Shown: piece after piece, positions 46,811 to 58,807 of the stretch | Layout of the letters: each line of letters starts with the position of its first letter | How positions within the stretch are numbered: position 1 is the first letter of the stretch | Source of the DNA: Acheta domesticus | Taxonomy: Eukaryota; Arthropoda; Insecta; Orthoptera; Gryllidae | Reading direction: 5' to 3' | Length of the DNA stretch: 64,000 bases | Assembly: GCA_031308135.1 (NCBI GenBank) | Contig: JAHLJT010009436.1 | Location: 217,945,286 to 218,009,285 of the forward strand | Translations under genes and position numbers: made by a program | Notes under the pieces: generated by a model | Told to the model about the DNA's origin: nothing | The model's database searches: none | What the model saw: only the letters and a program-made list of their open reading frames with translations

Positions 46811-48200
46811 GTGCCTCACTTCAAATCTGCACTTCACTCTCTTATATCTCTTTTCGTAGTGCACATCAGGGGAATAAACGTTTTTTAAACACAAGAACAA
46901 TACATACTTTGTAACTGTCTTGTGAATGAAGTAGACGTATTTTTCCTTTCACTCGGAAAAAAATATTTGGAAAGGAAGCAATACTTTTTTATTATGGAAT
47001 GATGCGTAGCGTTTCTCTTCGCGTGCGAAGAAAACCATGTTTAGATGCGTTGTATTAAACATCTCAAATTAACACCAATTATCCTTCTCTTATCAAGCTG
47101 CGAGCCATGCGAAGCTTGCCTTCTAGACTAGCAATGACCTCGCGATGACCTCCCATTTTATCAATTTTCTGACCTCCAGGACGTGCTTGTCCCTGGCTCT
47201 TCGAACTCCGCTTTGATCTGGAAGCAATTCCTTCGGAAGTTTCCATCCTGGCAAACGTTAGGAATCGCGAATTTAATTTCTCATTTCTGGCCTACGCGCT
47301 TCGCCACTTACGTCACAACTTTCGCAGCCACGTTACTGGTGCTGCCCTCTTAAACACATCGGAACTCTCCACGCAGTTAACATTGTCGTCCAGAGAGCGC
47401 AGCACTAGTGGCAAGGGCTCGGAGTCTCATCGTCTCCATCCCACGAAAGAAATAATCATACGGCACCAACAAGCTTTAAATTGAACTCGCAACATACAAG
47501 ATGTGAATCGATTCTTATTGTGCCGGAATATGAAAGGTAAGTGATATAAAATCTCGCTATGTTGTACATGTTATGCTCGTGAAAGATCTATATGATCAAG
47601 CGAGAATTGACGTCTTTGAAGAAGTCTGAGGTTTCACTGAGACAGAGGAGATACACGCTCAGACGCAAGTATTGTTGATGATTCTTCAAGTAATCAATCA
47701 AGTAAAAATGTAAAGTGTGTCAAAAGAACTTCGAAACAACCGTATTTACTGGAAAAAATATATCGATTATTAAAAGAAATGACATTTTTAAGAAGTTAAC
47801 TTAATACATTTTGCCCCAATATTAATACAGGGGAATATTATCAACAACGATTTAAACATTTTCTTTCAATCTATATATGAAGCATACTTTTTTCTTCACC
47901 TGCTATAGTGTGCAAATGTGCTCGGTCGTATATCAAGGATCATATTGTGCCTGCCATACAACGGAATCTTCAAAACTTAGCGTTATCTTCTGCTAAATGT
48001 TGGACTGACGTGATATTGGTTTTATTTACATTTAATGTAATGCAGACAAGTTAAACTAATGTTATCGGTTTTGTTTATTTATTATGCAAACAATTACGAG
48101 TTTTTGGCGTCGTGAGAAATCAGCTAAGAACGATAATCTAAAAGTGCATTTTTCGTGGCACTATACCAGTCATGTTAGTTGCACTATCTATGCCAAGAAG
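46811..48200. other. No confirmed gene; possible first exon near 47340-47536
   Basis: A strong donor, GAAAG|GTAAGTGATA, occurs at 47536/47537, after a more GC-balanced stretch (47100-47440). That stretch carries an inverted pair, CTGGTGCTGCCCTCT and AGAGAGCGCAGCACTAG. This could be a 5' exon and promoter on the + strand, but there is no coding or partner exon to support it. Confidence 0.25.
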
Positions 48201-48216
48201 CAATTCAGTTGACGTG

Positions 48217-48390
48217 AAAATGACTACCGCTAGACAGTATAAAGTGTTTTCAGTTGTAGAATTTAATTTTACCAAGTCTGTTGTGATCTTTCATCGGCAT
48301 TCTTTTGAAGATTTGAAACTCGCTCATCATCTTGATTATTCAATTCAAAAATTGTATTGTAATTTTGAGAAACGGTTAGCATTTGCAAAG

Positions 48391-48448
<58 letters not shown>

Positions 48449-48690
48449 GTACATACACATATATCCTTCGGTCATCGATAGAGGAAGAAATAGTGGAACG
48501 TCCAAACAACAAGTGTCCATTTACCCAGCTAGCCAACAACAGAGTATTCCTCAGAAAACTGTACGGCAAGTACTGAGGAAACGTCTTGTCATGAAGCCAT
48601 AACGTCCACAGTTTGTGTAAGCTCTTAAAGAGACTGACTTGCTTGCGCCTTTCTGTGTGTGGCTACAACAATTCACGAAAGAGAATGTGA
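48217..48690 (+). pseudogene. Mariner-like (DUF4817-type) transposase fragment
   Basis: It begins MTTARQYKVFSVVEF, then FTKSVVIFHRHSFE and a degenerate helix-turn-helix region. A TA microsatellite follows, then, in another frame, 'EEEIVER', SIPQKTVRQVLRKRL and 'ALKETDLL'. These match successive parts of the insect mariner-superfamily transposase N-terminus (T..Q..f.V.eF..t.SVV..qr.F; SEE.VE; IPQ.TV.kVLRKRL.mKPY..Q.VQAL). The DDE catalytic core is missing and several stops intervene. Only the DNA-binding half survives. Confidence 0.65.
48392..48440 (+). repeat. (TA)n microsatellite inside a transposase fragment
   Basis: About 24 uninterrupted TA units, followed by an imperfect ACACATATGTACATACACATATA tail. 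It occupies the place of the linker between the two DNA-binding subdomains of the mariner-like fragment. Confidence 0.9.
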
Positions 48691-49943
48691 CAGGTGCACC
48701 ATGTAGAGGCGCTCAGAGAAAACTCAAGGCGTGGGGATGTAAATCTACGGTGTCCTTTATTTCAAATAACATTTTCCCCATATATAGTTTCTTATCCCTG
48801 AATAGTTATAGTTAAATAGTGATTGTTTTTTCTACAAAGAAAATGGTTTTGAAGAAAAGCAATTTTCTATCAAGTTTTATAAATACATTTTAAAGATATT
48901 ATAATAATTTATTATAAATTATAAGAACACATACAACATTGCATTTTTATTTAGGAGTTGCTACTTAAATCTTCTTCCGAGTTTTCATCAGAGGTTAGTT
49001 TGAATGAAGTGTTAATTCATATTTATATCATTATAAACAAAAGTCGAGGCCTGTCGAAAAACGTCCCACCTGCCCATCCCCTTTTGGATGACACTGGCTA
49101 CTTATGGTCACATTAACACAATGGTTATTATACCCACCGTTAGATGGCTGTAAATTAACCGAATTCCGACTAATCAGAAAAATTCAACTTTCCAAGTGGG
49201 AAATTTGAATTTGCATTAAAATAATATGTATTTGAAGGTGTTTTTTTTTAGGTAGTGACCCTATGAAATGCTTGATTAATTTTATTTTTTGTTTGTGAAC
49301 ATTGTAATTAATAATTTATGTAAAAACTTATACTTTTTGTAATATTTAAAAATGAATTATGACTATTCTTACGACTACAGGAGATGGGAGGAATACTTTA
49401 AAGGATAAAATAATTTCTCCACTTTACCATTTTCACGCTCCTTGTTCCTCTTAAATATCCGCGCTTAAAAAAATTAGCACAGAAATGCTTACATATGCAG
49501 GCTAATTCCCTCTGGCTTAACGGAAAATGCTGTCAGAGACACCGTACTTCCAAAAGATCAGTAGTTTTGAATGTGTTCTAAAATGAACTGCAAATATTGT
49601 CAATGTGATATGTTATATACGCATGTTGTGCACGACAAAGACGCCAAGACCTTCAGAACATACCTATAGTAGAGGTCTAAAAACTATAACATTACTCACT
49701 TCTCAAAGTAAATTTGAACGAATTAACAAATTAATAATGACAAATCATGTATAAAGCAAAAGACTAAATTCACTGTCAACGTCTTTTTTTAATTTCACGT
49801 TTTCTGAAAACCCGCCCAAAACCTCGCATGTTTTGATAAATCTCCGCCCAGTGCGCTGTAGTCCGCAAAGTCAATTTTTGTTCCGCAAGAGAGAGCTGTT
49901 TTTCAGCCCAAAAAGCGGAATTCCGCCCAATCTGGTAACTCTA
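48691..49943. other. No recognised gene
   Basis: AT-rich; nothing beyond chance open frames was seen. Confidence 0.45.
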
Positions 49944-50525
49944 GGGGTCGTCCATAAATTACGTAACGCTAAAGAGGAGGGAAGGGAGTTTGAAGTAACT
50001 TTACGCCAAGTTACATAGTTACATAGGGGTAGGGGGTTTTGGCTTATTGGTATGTAGCATTGATTTTTTTTTCAACATTAGCTGAAATAATTCCTTTTTT
50101 TTTGAGACTTGTACTAAAACATTAAAATATTAAGTAATTAATTTAAAAACAAAAATAAAGTTGTACGATGTAAATTGTCAAAAATGGTGAAATTTTTTCG
50201 TCAATTTTTTATTGAATCTGTAAAATTGCGAAGAAATTATTCAAACCTGACATGTAGTTTATTCTAAAATCCATTTCAATTGGCGCAGTAGACTCATGCC
50301 CACCACGGCCTATGCATGGCTCGTGATCAAAAATTTTTCGCTTGGGCGTCCTTCCTTCACTCACAACTTGCCCGCATTTCTTGCATTCACAAGGGAGGGG
50401 GATATTGTCGCAAGCGTTACGTAATTATTTAGGGGGGTTCAAGCTCGCGTTACGGGTGCGTTACAGGGGGAGAGGGGGATTCAAAATAATCCAAATTTGC
50501 GTTATGTAATTTATTGACGGCCCCC
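49944..50525. repeat. MITE with GGGGTCGTCCATAAATTACG ends
   Basis: The left end GGGGTCGTCCATAAATTACG and the right end, reversed, GGGGGCCGTCAATAAATTAC pair over about 27 bases, running on into (G)TAACGC. CTA flanks both outer edges and may be the target duplication. No ORF over 60 codons makes sense. This end sequence is familiar from non-autonomous DNA elements of many animals. The superfamily is not assigned. Confidence 0.75.
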
Positions 50526-50649
50526 TAGTTATTACTATAGCTAATTGCTAATTTTATTCTGCAGTAGGAGGGTGTGCCACCGCATTTTCATAGCGCACAT
50601 TATCTCAGTGACAGACTGAATCAGTGGTGGACTCTCTGCACATCGGCTG

Positions 50650-51160
50650 ATTGTTAATGATTACGGGCGTGTGACCACTGAGGTCATTAGTCCCGTAAAT
50701 TTAGCGCATGTTTTCCCTTGGGAGCGGGCGGTGTTCTTCCTCCGCTGGATGGCGAGATCCGGCGCCGACCTACCGTAGACTAGCGGCAAGCGGGGTACCG
50801 TCCACGACCAGGTGTCTCCCACCAGCGGAGCACCGCCTCAGTCGAGACAAGCCCTCAACCGGTCTCCCGGTATGCGTGGTAGTGTAGTGCACGTTAGTGT
50901 AAGGGGGTGAGGATAGGGCAAGAAAGAGGAAGGAAATATCGCGCGCGGTCCGTGGCCCGTTTGTTAGGGTCCTGCTCCGGCATTTGCCTGGTATTGATTG
51001 GAGAAACTACGGAAAACTACTGATCAGAGCAGCCGGTCGCTAGAATTCTCCTCCATACTGATTTCGACCTAGCTGAGAAGCTAGTGTCGAAAATGCTGCC
51101 GCCGCCCTGGAGGCACTACAGTGACTTCAGTTGGTGCCCTGAGCCACCTCTCCCAGTCCG
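50650..51160 (-). repeat. Long tRNA-headed SINE-like repeat, copy 4
   Basis: This is the most complete copy together with the one at 5275. It carries GAGGTCATTAGTCCCG, CCGCTGGATGGCGAGATCCG, ATATCGCGCGCGGTCCGTGG and TCCGGCATTTGCCTGGTATT. On the minus strand the head GAGGTGGCTCAGGGCACCAA is A-box-like. Confidence 0.7.
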
Positions 51161-51170
51161 CACATCGGGA

Positions 51171-52255
51171 AAGCAAGAAGAGATGATGCGCTGGCCACCA
51201 CGATTCGCAGATGTCATCCCTTGTGATTTTTTTTCTCTGAGAAATCACCAAGAATCGCGTCTTTGTGCCGGCGTTCTCTATGTTATTGGTTTAATATTGC
51301 ACGTGTTCATCACTGCAACCGTTACGAAATTGGTTCCGACATGTTAGGAAGACTATCAGGAACTACATTCTAATTAATGGTGCGTGAATGGTACATTATA
51401 TTAATAAGAAAAATGTTCAGTTATTCATTTTGTGCTTGTAAACTCTCTTAATTTTCGTTTCATTGAACTTGTCATTTCATCGAGATCATTCCGACTTTCA
51501 TCGTAAGTTATCTTAATAAAGCTAATGCTTGATTTTAGAGAATTTACGCCCTTCTCAATCAATTTAATTTCCTAATATTCAATTATAGAGTCAAGGGTCA
51601 GAAAATGATAATGATTAATGTCATTTAAGAATAAAGAAAAAATATTTCGATGTTCTTCTAAAAGTATTCGGAATTAACACAAAATTCTCTTAGGTAAATT
51701 TGATGCTAGTCAGGATGAAGTGAACATGTGTGTACATGTGTGGTGTGGTGAGAGAGAGAGGGAGATTAAAAGGAACGAAAGCGACAATGATCTAAACCGA
51801 AAAGAAAGAAGGAAAAGAGGAAATGGAGAGGAAAGAGGAGCGTCGACAGACAAGTGGCTTCGTTTATAATTTGTACTTAATTTATTTAAACTAAATAAAA
51901 TATGCATGTAATACGAGTATTCTATTAATTTTAACTCAAACATGTGGTTGTTGTAAAGGACAAGCCATAGGAGTCAATGGACGTTGTCTTCAAGTTTCTC
52001 TGAACCACTAATCCAATGTAGAGTGGTGAAAGAGTAAAAAGAGGCTCTAAATGTTATACTGGTACAGGTACGAGAGAAGTTTCTCTGTACTCACCTCTCA
52101 ATACACAAGGAGCCATCGGCTCTGTAATGTGAAAGCAAAGGCTAGGAAGGGGAGTATGGACTTTCTCGCGAACGCGATGGACCAGAAAGTGGGCCGAGTG
52201 ATTCTCGGGTTAACGAGGGTCTCCCCACAGCGCGACTATTGCTGCTTGTATCAAT
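51171..52255. other. No recognised gene
   Basis: AT-rich with a short purine-rich GA patch (51749-51850). The 68-codon frame at 52051-52257 has no domain. Confidence 0.4.
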
Positions 52256-52259
52256 AGCT

Positions 52260-52905
52260 TGTGGTGGAATCTCATTTCTGCTGTTATCATAACGACCAAC
52301 TTCAGCACCATCATTCCATCCAAAACGAACATATCTGCTAACCTCAACACCACTTACATCATAATTGCTACCACTCTCACACCTCACCCGTTGACTTTTT
52401 CAACCAGCCCTTCCTCCTCCCAGTCTCTTTACCACACCCCGCCTTCCCCGGCATCGCTAGCAATCCGTGACTTCACCATGTCGACTTTGATCACCATCAC
52501 CACGAACATTCCCTCAGCTACCATCACTATTGTTGGAATGCCAACGTTTTCTCTACCACTACGATATCAACTATCAGTATCATCGTTACCACCTCCGCAT
52601 CCATCACCGGTGATAAAATAATTTCCACTACCACATCGCTAGCATATTCTTCACCGCTGTCACTACCGTCATCGTCGTCACCAACAGTACTGCAACTATT
52701 GTTATCTGCCACCACTATAATCACCAACAAAGCCATTACAAAGCCATCACCAACAAAGTCAATGCCACCGTTGCCAGTGCCCCTGCTACCGCCACCGCTT
52801 CTGCCTACGTCATCACCAGCGCCAACCCCATTACCACCTCCAAAGCGAACTCTATTGTCTCCTCCATCTTTAACCATCATTATTATTTCTACTGCCTTGC
52901 TATGC
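52260..52905 (+). repeat. Low-complexity (CAN)n / ACC-ATC-rich tract
   Basis: A 600-base stretch is dominated by ACC, ATC, CCA and TCA trinucleotides. It yields long Ser/Thr/Pro open frames on + and Gly/Asp frames on -. The composition alone explains the frames, so this is a degenerate trinucleotide repeat rather than a gene. Confidence 0.6.
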
Positions 52906-54030
52906 CAATTTCTGCTTTTCTATTATTTTCGTGCACTCTAATATTTCTATTAATTGTAAGGTCTCAGCCAATTGTTTGCACTCCATTTGCAATACTGCTT
53001 CTTAAAAAACATTTCGAAGTAGCCTGGGAATGGAAGTTACCTGTAGGCACGTGCCCCTCCTTCTGGCCCTAGAGAAGTTTCACTATGTATTTGCAATATG
53101 TAGTACATTTACATAATCTCGTGTATATTACAAAAGATATTTTACAATGATCACAAAATATGCTTTACCATAAAAGCACTTGTCTTACAAAATAAGTTAA
53201 TAAAACGTAAGTATCCTTTTCATTAGCCACGAGATATTTACCTCCTTCTAAGATACAATCTGCAAGTTAGAATCAGAGTCAGCATAAGATTCATGAATGG
53301 CTAGGAGTTTGTTTACTCATTGTCCCTGGAAGTAATGAATACATTCCCGCGATGTTTGTTGAATTCGAGATAATCTCAGAACTTAATACTATTGTAATCT
53401 CCCATGTCCAGCTAGGTGACTTTTAAATTTTCCCCCTTAATCTCTGTATTCATTTCTACTTCAATGCTGTGGAAAATACATTATGGCTTCATTGTTGTTC
53501 ATTGGCGTAACCCATATTACTTACTGGATTCTGTTTGCAAAAATAAGATTCTATTATCGACTTTCATAGTCATATGTATTGTGTGGCACGTTAAAGTATT
53601 GGTATTGTATTTCCAACGATCCTGTATCGAGATCCGCAACAAGAATCTCCTATCTCCCATCTTACCAGGCTTCACTGTGTGCATATCGATGATCACCTGC
53701 TGTAATAAGATGACTCCTGTGTGAGTTGTACCTTTACGCGAAACAAAACGAAAAATAGAAGGGAATGAGGGAAACAGCGTATTACTATCCCTAACTTCTA
53801 CTCAGGCCACGCTTTGCACATGTCAACACGATACATCACGAAAAGGATTTCGATGTCGATGAAAATATTGACAAAAATATCGTTGTAACAGACAAAATAT
53901 GAAACAAATAGTACAGTGTTCATTTTATCGTTCGCCGAAGATTCGGGCCGCGTCACCCGGGCAGTCGAGGGCCCATTTGCCCAGCGAATCGCGATTCCAC
54001 TCCCGTGCGGACACACGGGAACTATTGCTG
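52906..54030. other. No recognised gene
   Basis: Open frames at 53416-53724 and 53798-54037 carry no recognisable domain. Confidence 0.4.
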
Positions 54031-54043
54031 CGTTCATCTTACC

Positions 54044-54839
54044 TTAATAAAAATGCTGAAAGCGGTGCCCTTCGGCTCGAATGCATTCTTGGCACATCCG
54101 GAACATATTCTGATTTACCCTTCGAAGCAAGTCTCCAGGAATTGCTGCGATTTTCTCTTCAGTAGAGCGCCGGAGCTCTTCCTCCGAATGCGGATTTTTT
54201 GCATAAACCTGATCTTGCAAATTCCCACAAAGGAAAAAGTCACAAGGGATCAGATCAGGTGATCAAGGAGGCTATAACCCACGACTAATTATTCGATCAT
54301 CACTATAAACATTATTTAAAAAGTTCATGGATCGAACAGCAGTGTGAGCAGTTGCCGAATCCTGTTGTAAGTAAGCATAGGCTCCTCAAAGATTTTCTTG
54401 GATATTGCTGTAATCTGGCAGAGATTTCGTTTACCTTCTCTTCTGTTAGCACACGGTGCTTTCGACACTATTGTTTGTCAATTAAAATACCATTGATGCG
54501 AAGTTTCTTTACAGGCTTCAAAATTGTTGACCAATGTGGAATATTCACGCCCGGAAATTTGTTAATAAACCTCATGCTGCATTTACTGGTAGACTGAACT
54601 CGAAAGGTGTCATAAAGGAATATTCTTTGCTTTAAAGAAAATTTCATGACGCACAGTTGAACGCTCTCGGGACACTGGTGTATCGGCCGGTCGCGCCGAA
54701 CGACGAACGCGCCCGATGAACGACGAACGCGCCGGATGAATTTGTTGAAAAATCCCCGGGGAACGGAGAGCTCGATCTCTGAGGCAAACGGCGCGTCATC
54801 TTTGGCGAAAAATAAAATAATCACCCGGTATTTTCCCAT
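54044..54839 (-). pseudogene. Internally deleted mariner-superfamily transposon
   Basis: On the minus strand a TIR-like CGGGTGATTATTTTATTTTT (about 54826-54807) precedes Met at 54647. The N-terminus MKFSLKQRIFLYDTFR...PGVNIPHW is the DUF4817-type helix-turn-helix. A TAG follows ILIDKQ, then RKHRVLTEEKVNEIS and PRKSLRS. The frame then jumps straight to YLQQDSATAHTA, SPDLIPCDFFL and PHSEEELRR, ending RFQHFY at a TAA (54044-54046). QQD and SPD match the second and third catalytic acidic motifs. The middle third, with the first catalytic Asp, is deleted, and stops replace residues before SPD. Such deletion derivatives can still be mobilised by a full-length relative if the ends are intact, but no matching TIR was found on the left. 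Confidence 0.8.
54699..54738. repeat. Short tandem duplication in the transposon leader
   Basis: AACGACGAACGCGCCCGATG is followed directly by a near copy ending GCGCCGGATG. Confidence 0.7.
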
Positions 54840-56275
54840 CCTGTTCCATTTCTAAATGTTGTTATTGTTATTATTAACAAAGGCCTCCTGCTTAGTGTTA
54901 GAGCAGGGAGGTTTCACATCACCTGAACGGAACATCTTAGTTTTTAACATACATAGTTCAATACTTTTCGCCAATACCTATACATCTATTAAGCTAACAA
55001 GAAAATGTTATTAAATATAATAATTACATGAGTTACGTTTTATTGTTTGGTCACCTGTAAGAAAGATATTAATAATGTAATATCTTTCTTACACCGAATG
55101 TAAAGAAGGAAATGTAAAATAAAGGATATTATGTTTTGCTATATTTCCATTTATTCACTTTCATTCATAAATAATCAAAATAAAATGTCTTGGTTCTTGG
55201 TTCTAATGTGATACATACATAAATAACATCTAATGTGATACACACATAACACGTCAATAATAGTTTCAAGTATATTCTGCCTTAAATTTAACTCTCATCT
55301 TAATTTTCTAATCAGAGTTCTATGTTGTCAATGTTCAAAAATCAGTTTACCGGCATTACCACGTACAAAATAAAAAAGATAACAACACTAGAGAAAGGTT
55401 GCGAATAGCGAACGGATTCGTTCCGCCTGGGGATCGACATTATCAGTTATCAATGGTTGTTGATTGCGAGTAATCCACAAAAAAATTAGATACTGGAAAT
55501 TTTATTTATATGATGAGAATTTCTTTTTTAAAGCGATGTTTCTGGACAAATATATCAATCCGAAGAAAACATCGATGTTTTTGCTCGAAAATGTTTTAAG
55601 AACATTGATGTTTATTGTCATTCCTACTTCTCCCACTCCTCCATATCCAGCTCCTCATTCCTATCCGCGCACTAACCACCCTATCCACTCTCTATCGAAT
55701 CTCCGCGCCCTATCTGCTCTGCCTACCTCCTCTCCCTACCCCTTTTTAGTCCCTTCTGCGTTCTCTCCAACTTAACCGCCGCCTTCATTGCCCTCATTTT
55801 CAATGACATCATCGTCCCTCCCTTGTCGCCACTATTATATTTGCACCCATTCCTTTCTTTCTTCTGCAATGTTGTTACAAATGCCACTGGTGACCAAATT
55901 GTCTTTACTTTAGATCATATCTTATCTTGGGGATGCTGATAGAACCTGACCCTAGTCCTTGTTATCTCACCTTTCCAAATAGTGTTCTTACATCCATTGT
56001 CTCTTGCGTGATCTAGCATTTTAGGCTTCTTTCCCATGTTTATCTTCTGAACCCGCCACCGCCACACGATCTAGTCTTTGTAGATCCTCCATTTTATGTG
56101 CGTTGCTGTATCATCTCATCTTACAGCGCCTTTGTAATCTATTTATACTTCCCGAACTCTTACCGCAGCAATCGTCCTGTACCATCGTCTTTATTACTGT
56201 TTCCTCCACCGCCCTCGCCACATTTGCGTCCATCGTCACTCCGCACCCTCGTCTCTCCCGTCTCCCCAAAGCCAC
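54840..56275. other. No recognised gene
   Basis: AT-rich to about 55600, then pyrimidine-rich (TCC/CCT) sequence leading into the CpG island. No domain was identified. Confidence 0.4.
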
Positions 56276-56279
56276 CTCC

Positions 56280-56880
56280 ACAGTATCTCCGCGCGGTCAG
56301 CTCCCTGTCGGGGTCGGGTCCAAAATCGCGCACTTCGGCCCGGCCCGCGGCCCGGCGGCGTGGCGTGGCGAGGGGCGGGGCGGGGCAGGGCTGGCGGCGC
56401 CGTATCGGTTTCTGCGCGCTGCCGCCTCCCCCGCACTCATCTGCCCAGATAACCGGCCGCCGCCGCCGCCGCATCCTCCGCGCTCCATTGTTTCCGCCGA
56501 ACAATGGACGCGCGTGGAGCATCATGGGAACGATCGGCCGGCCGCTGCCCTCGACTCGCCGCCGCCGCCGTGCGATGCGTATCGCGCCGTGCTCGCGGCG
56601 TGGGCGGAGGCGGAGCGGGGCGGGGCGGGGCGGGGCGATGGCGAGGGCGGAGGGGCGGGGAGGGCGAGTCTGCCTCTCGAGCCTTTCGCTCGGAATTCGC
56701 CGAGCGAGGGAGGGCGCTCGGGGTGGGCGCTGCGCCCCGAGGGCCGAGGCCTCGAGGTTCCTTAGCTCTCGACCGCCCCCGCCCCGCCCCCAACCCCGCC
56801 TCCGCCACTGCCGCCCGGAGGAATCGATCGCGGCGAAAGTGACCGCCTGAGTTCCGCGGAGATCGCAGAGTGAGTTTCGC
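56280..56880. promoter_or_regulatory. CpG island with GC boxes, candidate promoter
   Basis: A 600-base CpG-rich island contains repeated GGGGCGGGG boxes (about 56374-56390 and 56618-56645) of the Sp1/KLF type, GCC-repeat runs (56458-56471), and an inverted SOX-like site at 56485-56507. A GTGAGT donor follows GATCGCAGA at 56870, which could end a leader exon on the + strand. The overlapping open frames in all phases are Arg/Pro/Gly/Ala-rich by composition. Gene identity and direction are not established. Confidence 0.45.
56485..56507. promoter_or_regulatory. Inverted SOX-like site
   Basis: CCATTGTT and AACAATGG face each other across seven bases, a perfect inverted pair of HMG/SOX core motifs within the CpG island. 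Confidence 0.4.
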
Positions 56881-58500
56881 GCGCGGGTTGCAGGAGAGAC
56901 TATTGAAGGGACAGTTTGAACGAAGAGCCACCTTCTTTTTGCCTTTCATTGTCGAATCGTTTATATCCAACTGTCCATTAATATATTCTTAAAAAAATAG
57001 TCTTTGCCAATCTTGCCTGTGTCTTTGTATTTCCCTTTTATTAATTATTATTTTCGAGATAATCTGTCATTGAAACAATGCAAATGCAGAACATGTGAAA
57101 TAATATTGTGCATATTTTAATAGCACTTGTGTGAAATCATCAATCCTTAATTCTATTATTGAGTGTGAACTCTTTTGATGGCGATGATTGATACCATCTC
57201 ATCAACAACTGTTTTTGAAACAATTCTCTACCTTCATTTACATATCTTGCTCATCAATTTCTAACTATTAATACGTCATTTATTTTGTAATGTGTGTGGC
57301 GAAGGAAATTCGATGTTCGAGCCTGCTCAATAGAGCACTTGGTACTTCCGAACCGATAGAAAGTTCTCCAACTTCTTTATGTGATTGAACTCTCCCAGGA
57401 GTATCTCTCGAACGGGTGCGAACGTTCGTGACGCCCGGGACGCCCCGGCGCGGCGGTCGGGAAGGCCACGCCGCGAAGACGTATGAAGATAGAAGATGGC
57501 CGCGACGGTGCCGTTAGAAAGTGTGCTTGTTTGACGTCTTGTTCTTGTTTGGACGTCGGAGGTCTCGCGGAGTCTGTTTGGTGCGAGAGGAGGCGGGGGA
57601 GAGCGCACGTTCTGCAGAGACAGATAGCTGGAGAGCGTCAGGGATGCTGCACCCACAATTGGAGAACGGTCCTCTGTGGTAGGAAACTTCTTCCGGCTTC
57701 CTCATCCCCACGTCTTTCTGATCTGATAGAAAGTTCGATATCAAATAAATATTTTTGATTAGTTGGGTTCAGAAAAAGTTGGACGTAAGTGGTATGTTTT
57801 TGTACTCTGTAATCTGAGCAGGAAAGTCTCTTGGAATAGCAATCATCAATCAAGTAAACGCCTGCCTGTGTTGAACTGTTTACGAGTTTCATGTTACGCC
57901 ATATGGCAATGCACAAATTGTAGTATAGAGAGATTACTAAATGAAGGGACCGCTTTGACAGCTACTGCTTGGCAACTACTGGCAATGTAACTGCAATGCT
58001 GCTACGTCCATATACGAATTTTGTCAGTGCGTTCGTTTAGAGTTAGCTCATGTTTAAATGGCTTCATCACTATCTCCTTCAATGTCGTCGCCCTGCATGA
58101 CTTTCATTTGTGTCCCGACCTGTCCAAGTGGTCCCTTCTTAGAGTAACTCCTCCAATCGTACTGGTGGCTCGTGCCCACAAGAAGTGAGGGTTAATGAGT
58201 GGCGGATTGGCAGGAGGGGGCACAGGCAGGTTTTGCACCCACCTCAAGCAAATACTGTTTTGCAATTTTATTCAATTTAATAAAAACAAATACCTCATAA
58301 GGATCACATTGCATTCAAAGTAATATCACCATATTTAACACATTTTTTATTCTAAGCGAAACATTTTAAATTATTTTTTAATTGAAAACATTTATTAAGG
58401 AGAAGACCCAACTCCGATTAGCTAACATTATCTACCTACATCTTGTCCACTGCAGTCTGATAAATTGATAAAGAAACTTAATGTGAATAATGTTCGGCTG
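56881..58500. other. No confirmed gene; second GC-rich patch at 57410-57620
   Basis: A patch of about 200 bases contains GCGCGG and ATGGCCGCGACGG, with AATAAATATTTTTG at 57744. A short 3' exon or leader is possible but not supported by a protein pattern. Confidence 0.3.
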
Positions 58501-58502
58501 AT

Positions 58503-58590
58503 TTCCTTACCTCTGATATGGTTTTACCTCTGATATGGTTTTACCGCTGCTATGGTTACCGCTGCTACCTTACCGCTGATATGGTTTTAT
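58503..58590 (+). repeat. Degenerate tandem repeat (CTGATATGGTTTTAC units)
   Basis: Four to five units of about 17 bases, alternating CTCTGATATGGTTTTAC and CGCTGCTATGGTTAC forms. Confidence 0.7.
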
Positions 58591-58807
58591 TGCAACTAAA
58601 GCGAAAGGTCTATCTATTTCTTTAATTTTTCTTTCGCAATGAGATTTGGAAAATGAATAGGGTAACGTGAGCAAGAGCAATTTTTTATAAAAAAAAATGA
58701 GTTTCAAGTTACTAGTGTAATTGGTACATTGATTCGGTTTTTACACACAGCTATGCTTAATGTACGAAGAATAAACTGTCTAAACAAGAATGCCGTTTCT
58801 TTAAATT

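Noticed and set aside
48269..48569. Minus-strand frames containing long Tyr-Ile repeats
   Set aside because: Translations of the TA microsatellite.
52259..52941. Ser/Thr/Pro-rich (+) and Gly/Asp-rich (-) open frames
   Set aside because: Both are translations of a degenerate CAN trinucleotide tract.
56098..56970. Frames of 112-250 codons in several phases
   Set aside because: Simultaneous open frames on both strands in a CpG island; composition explains them.
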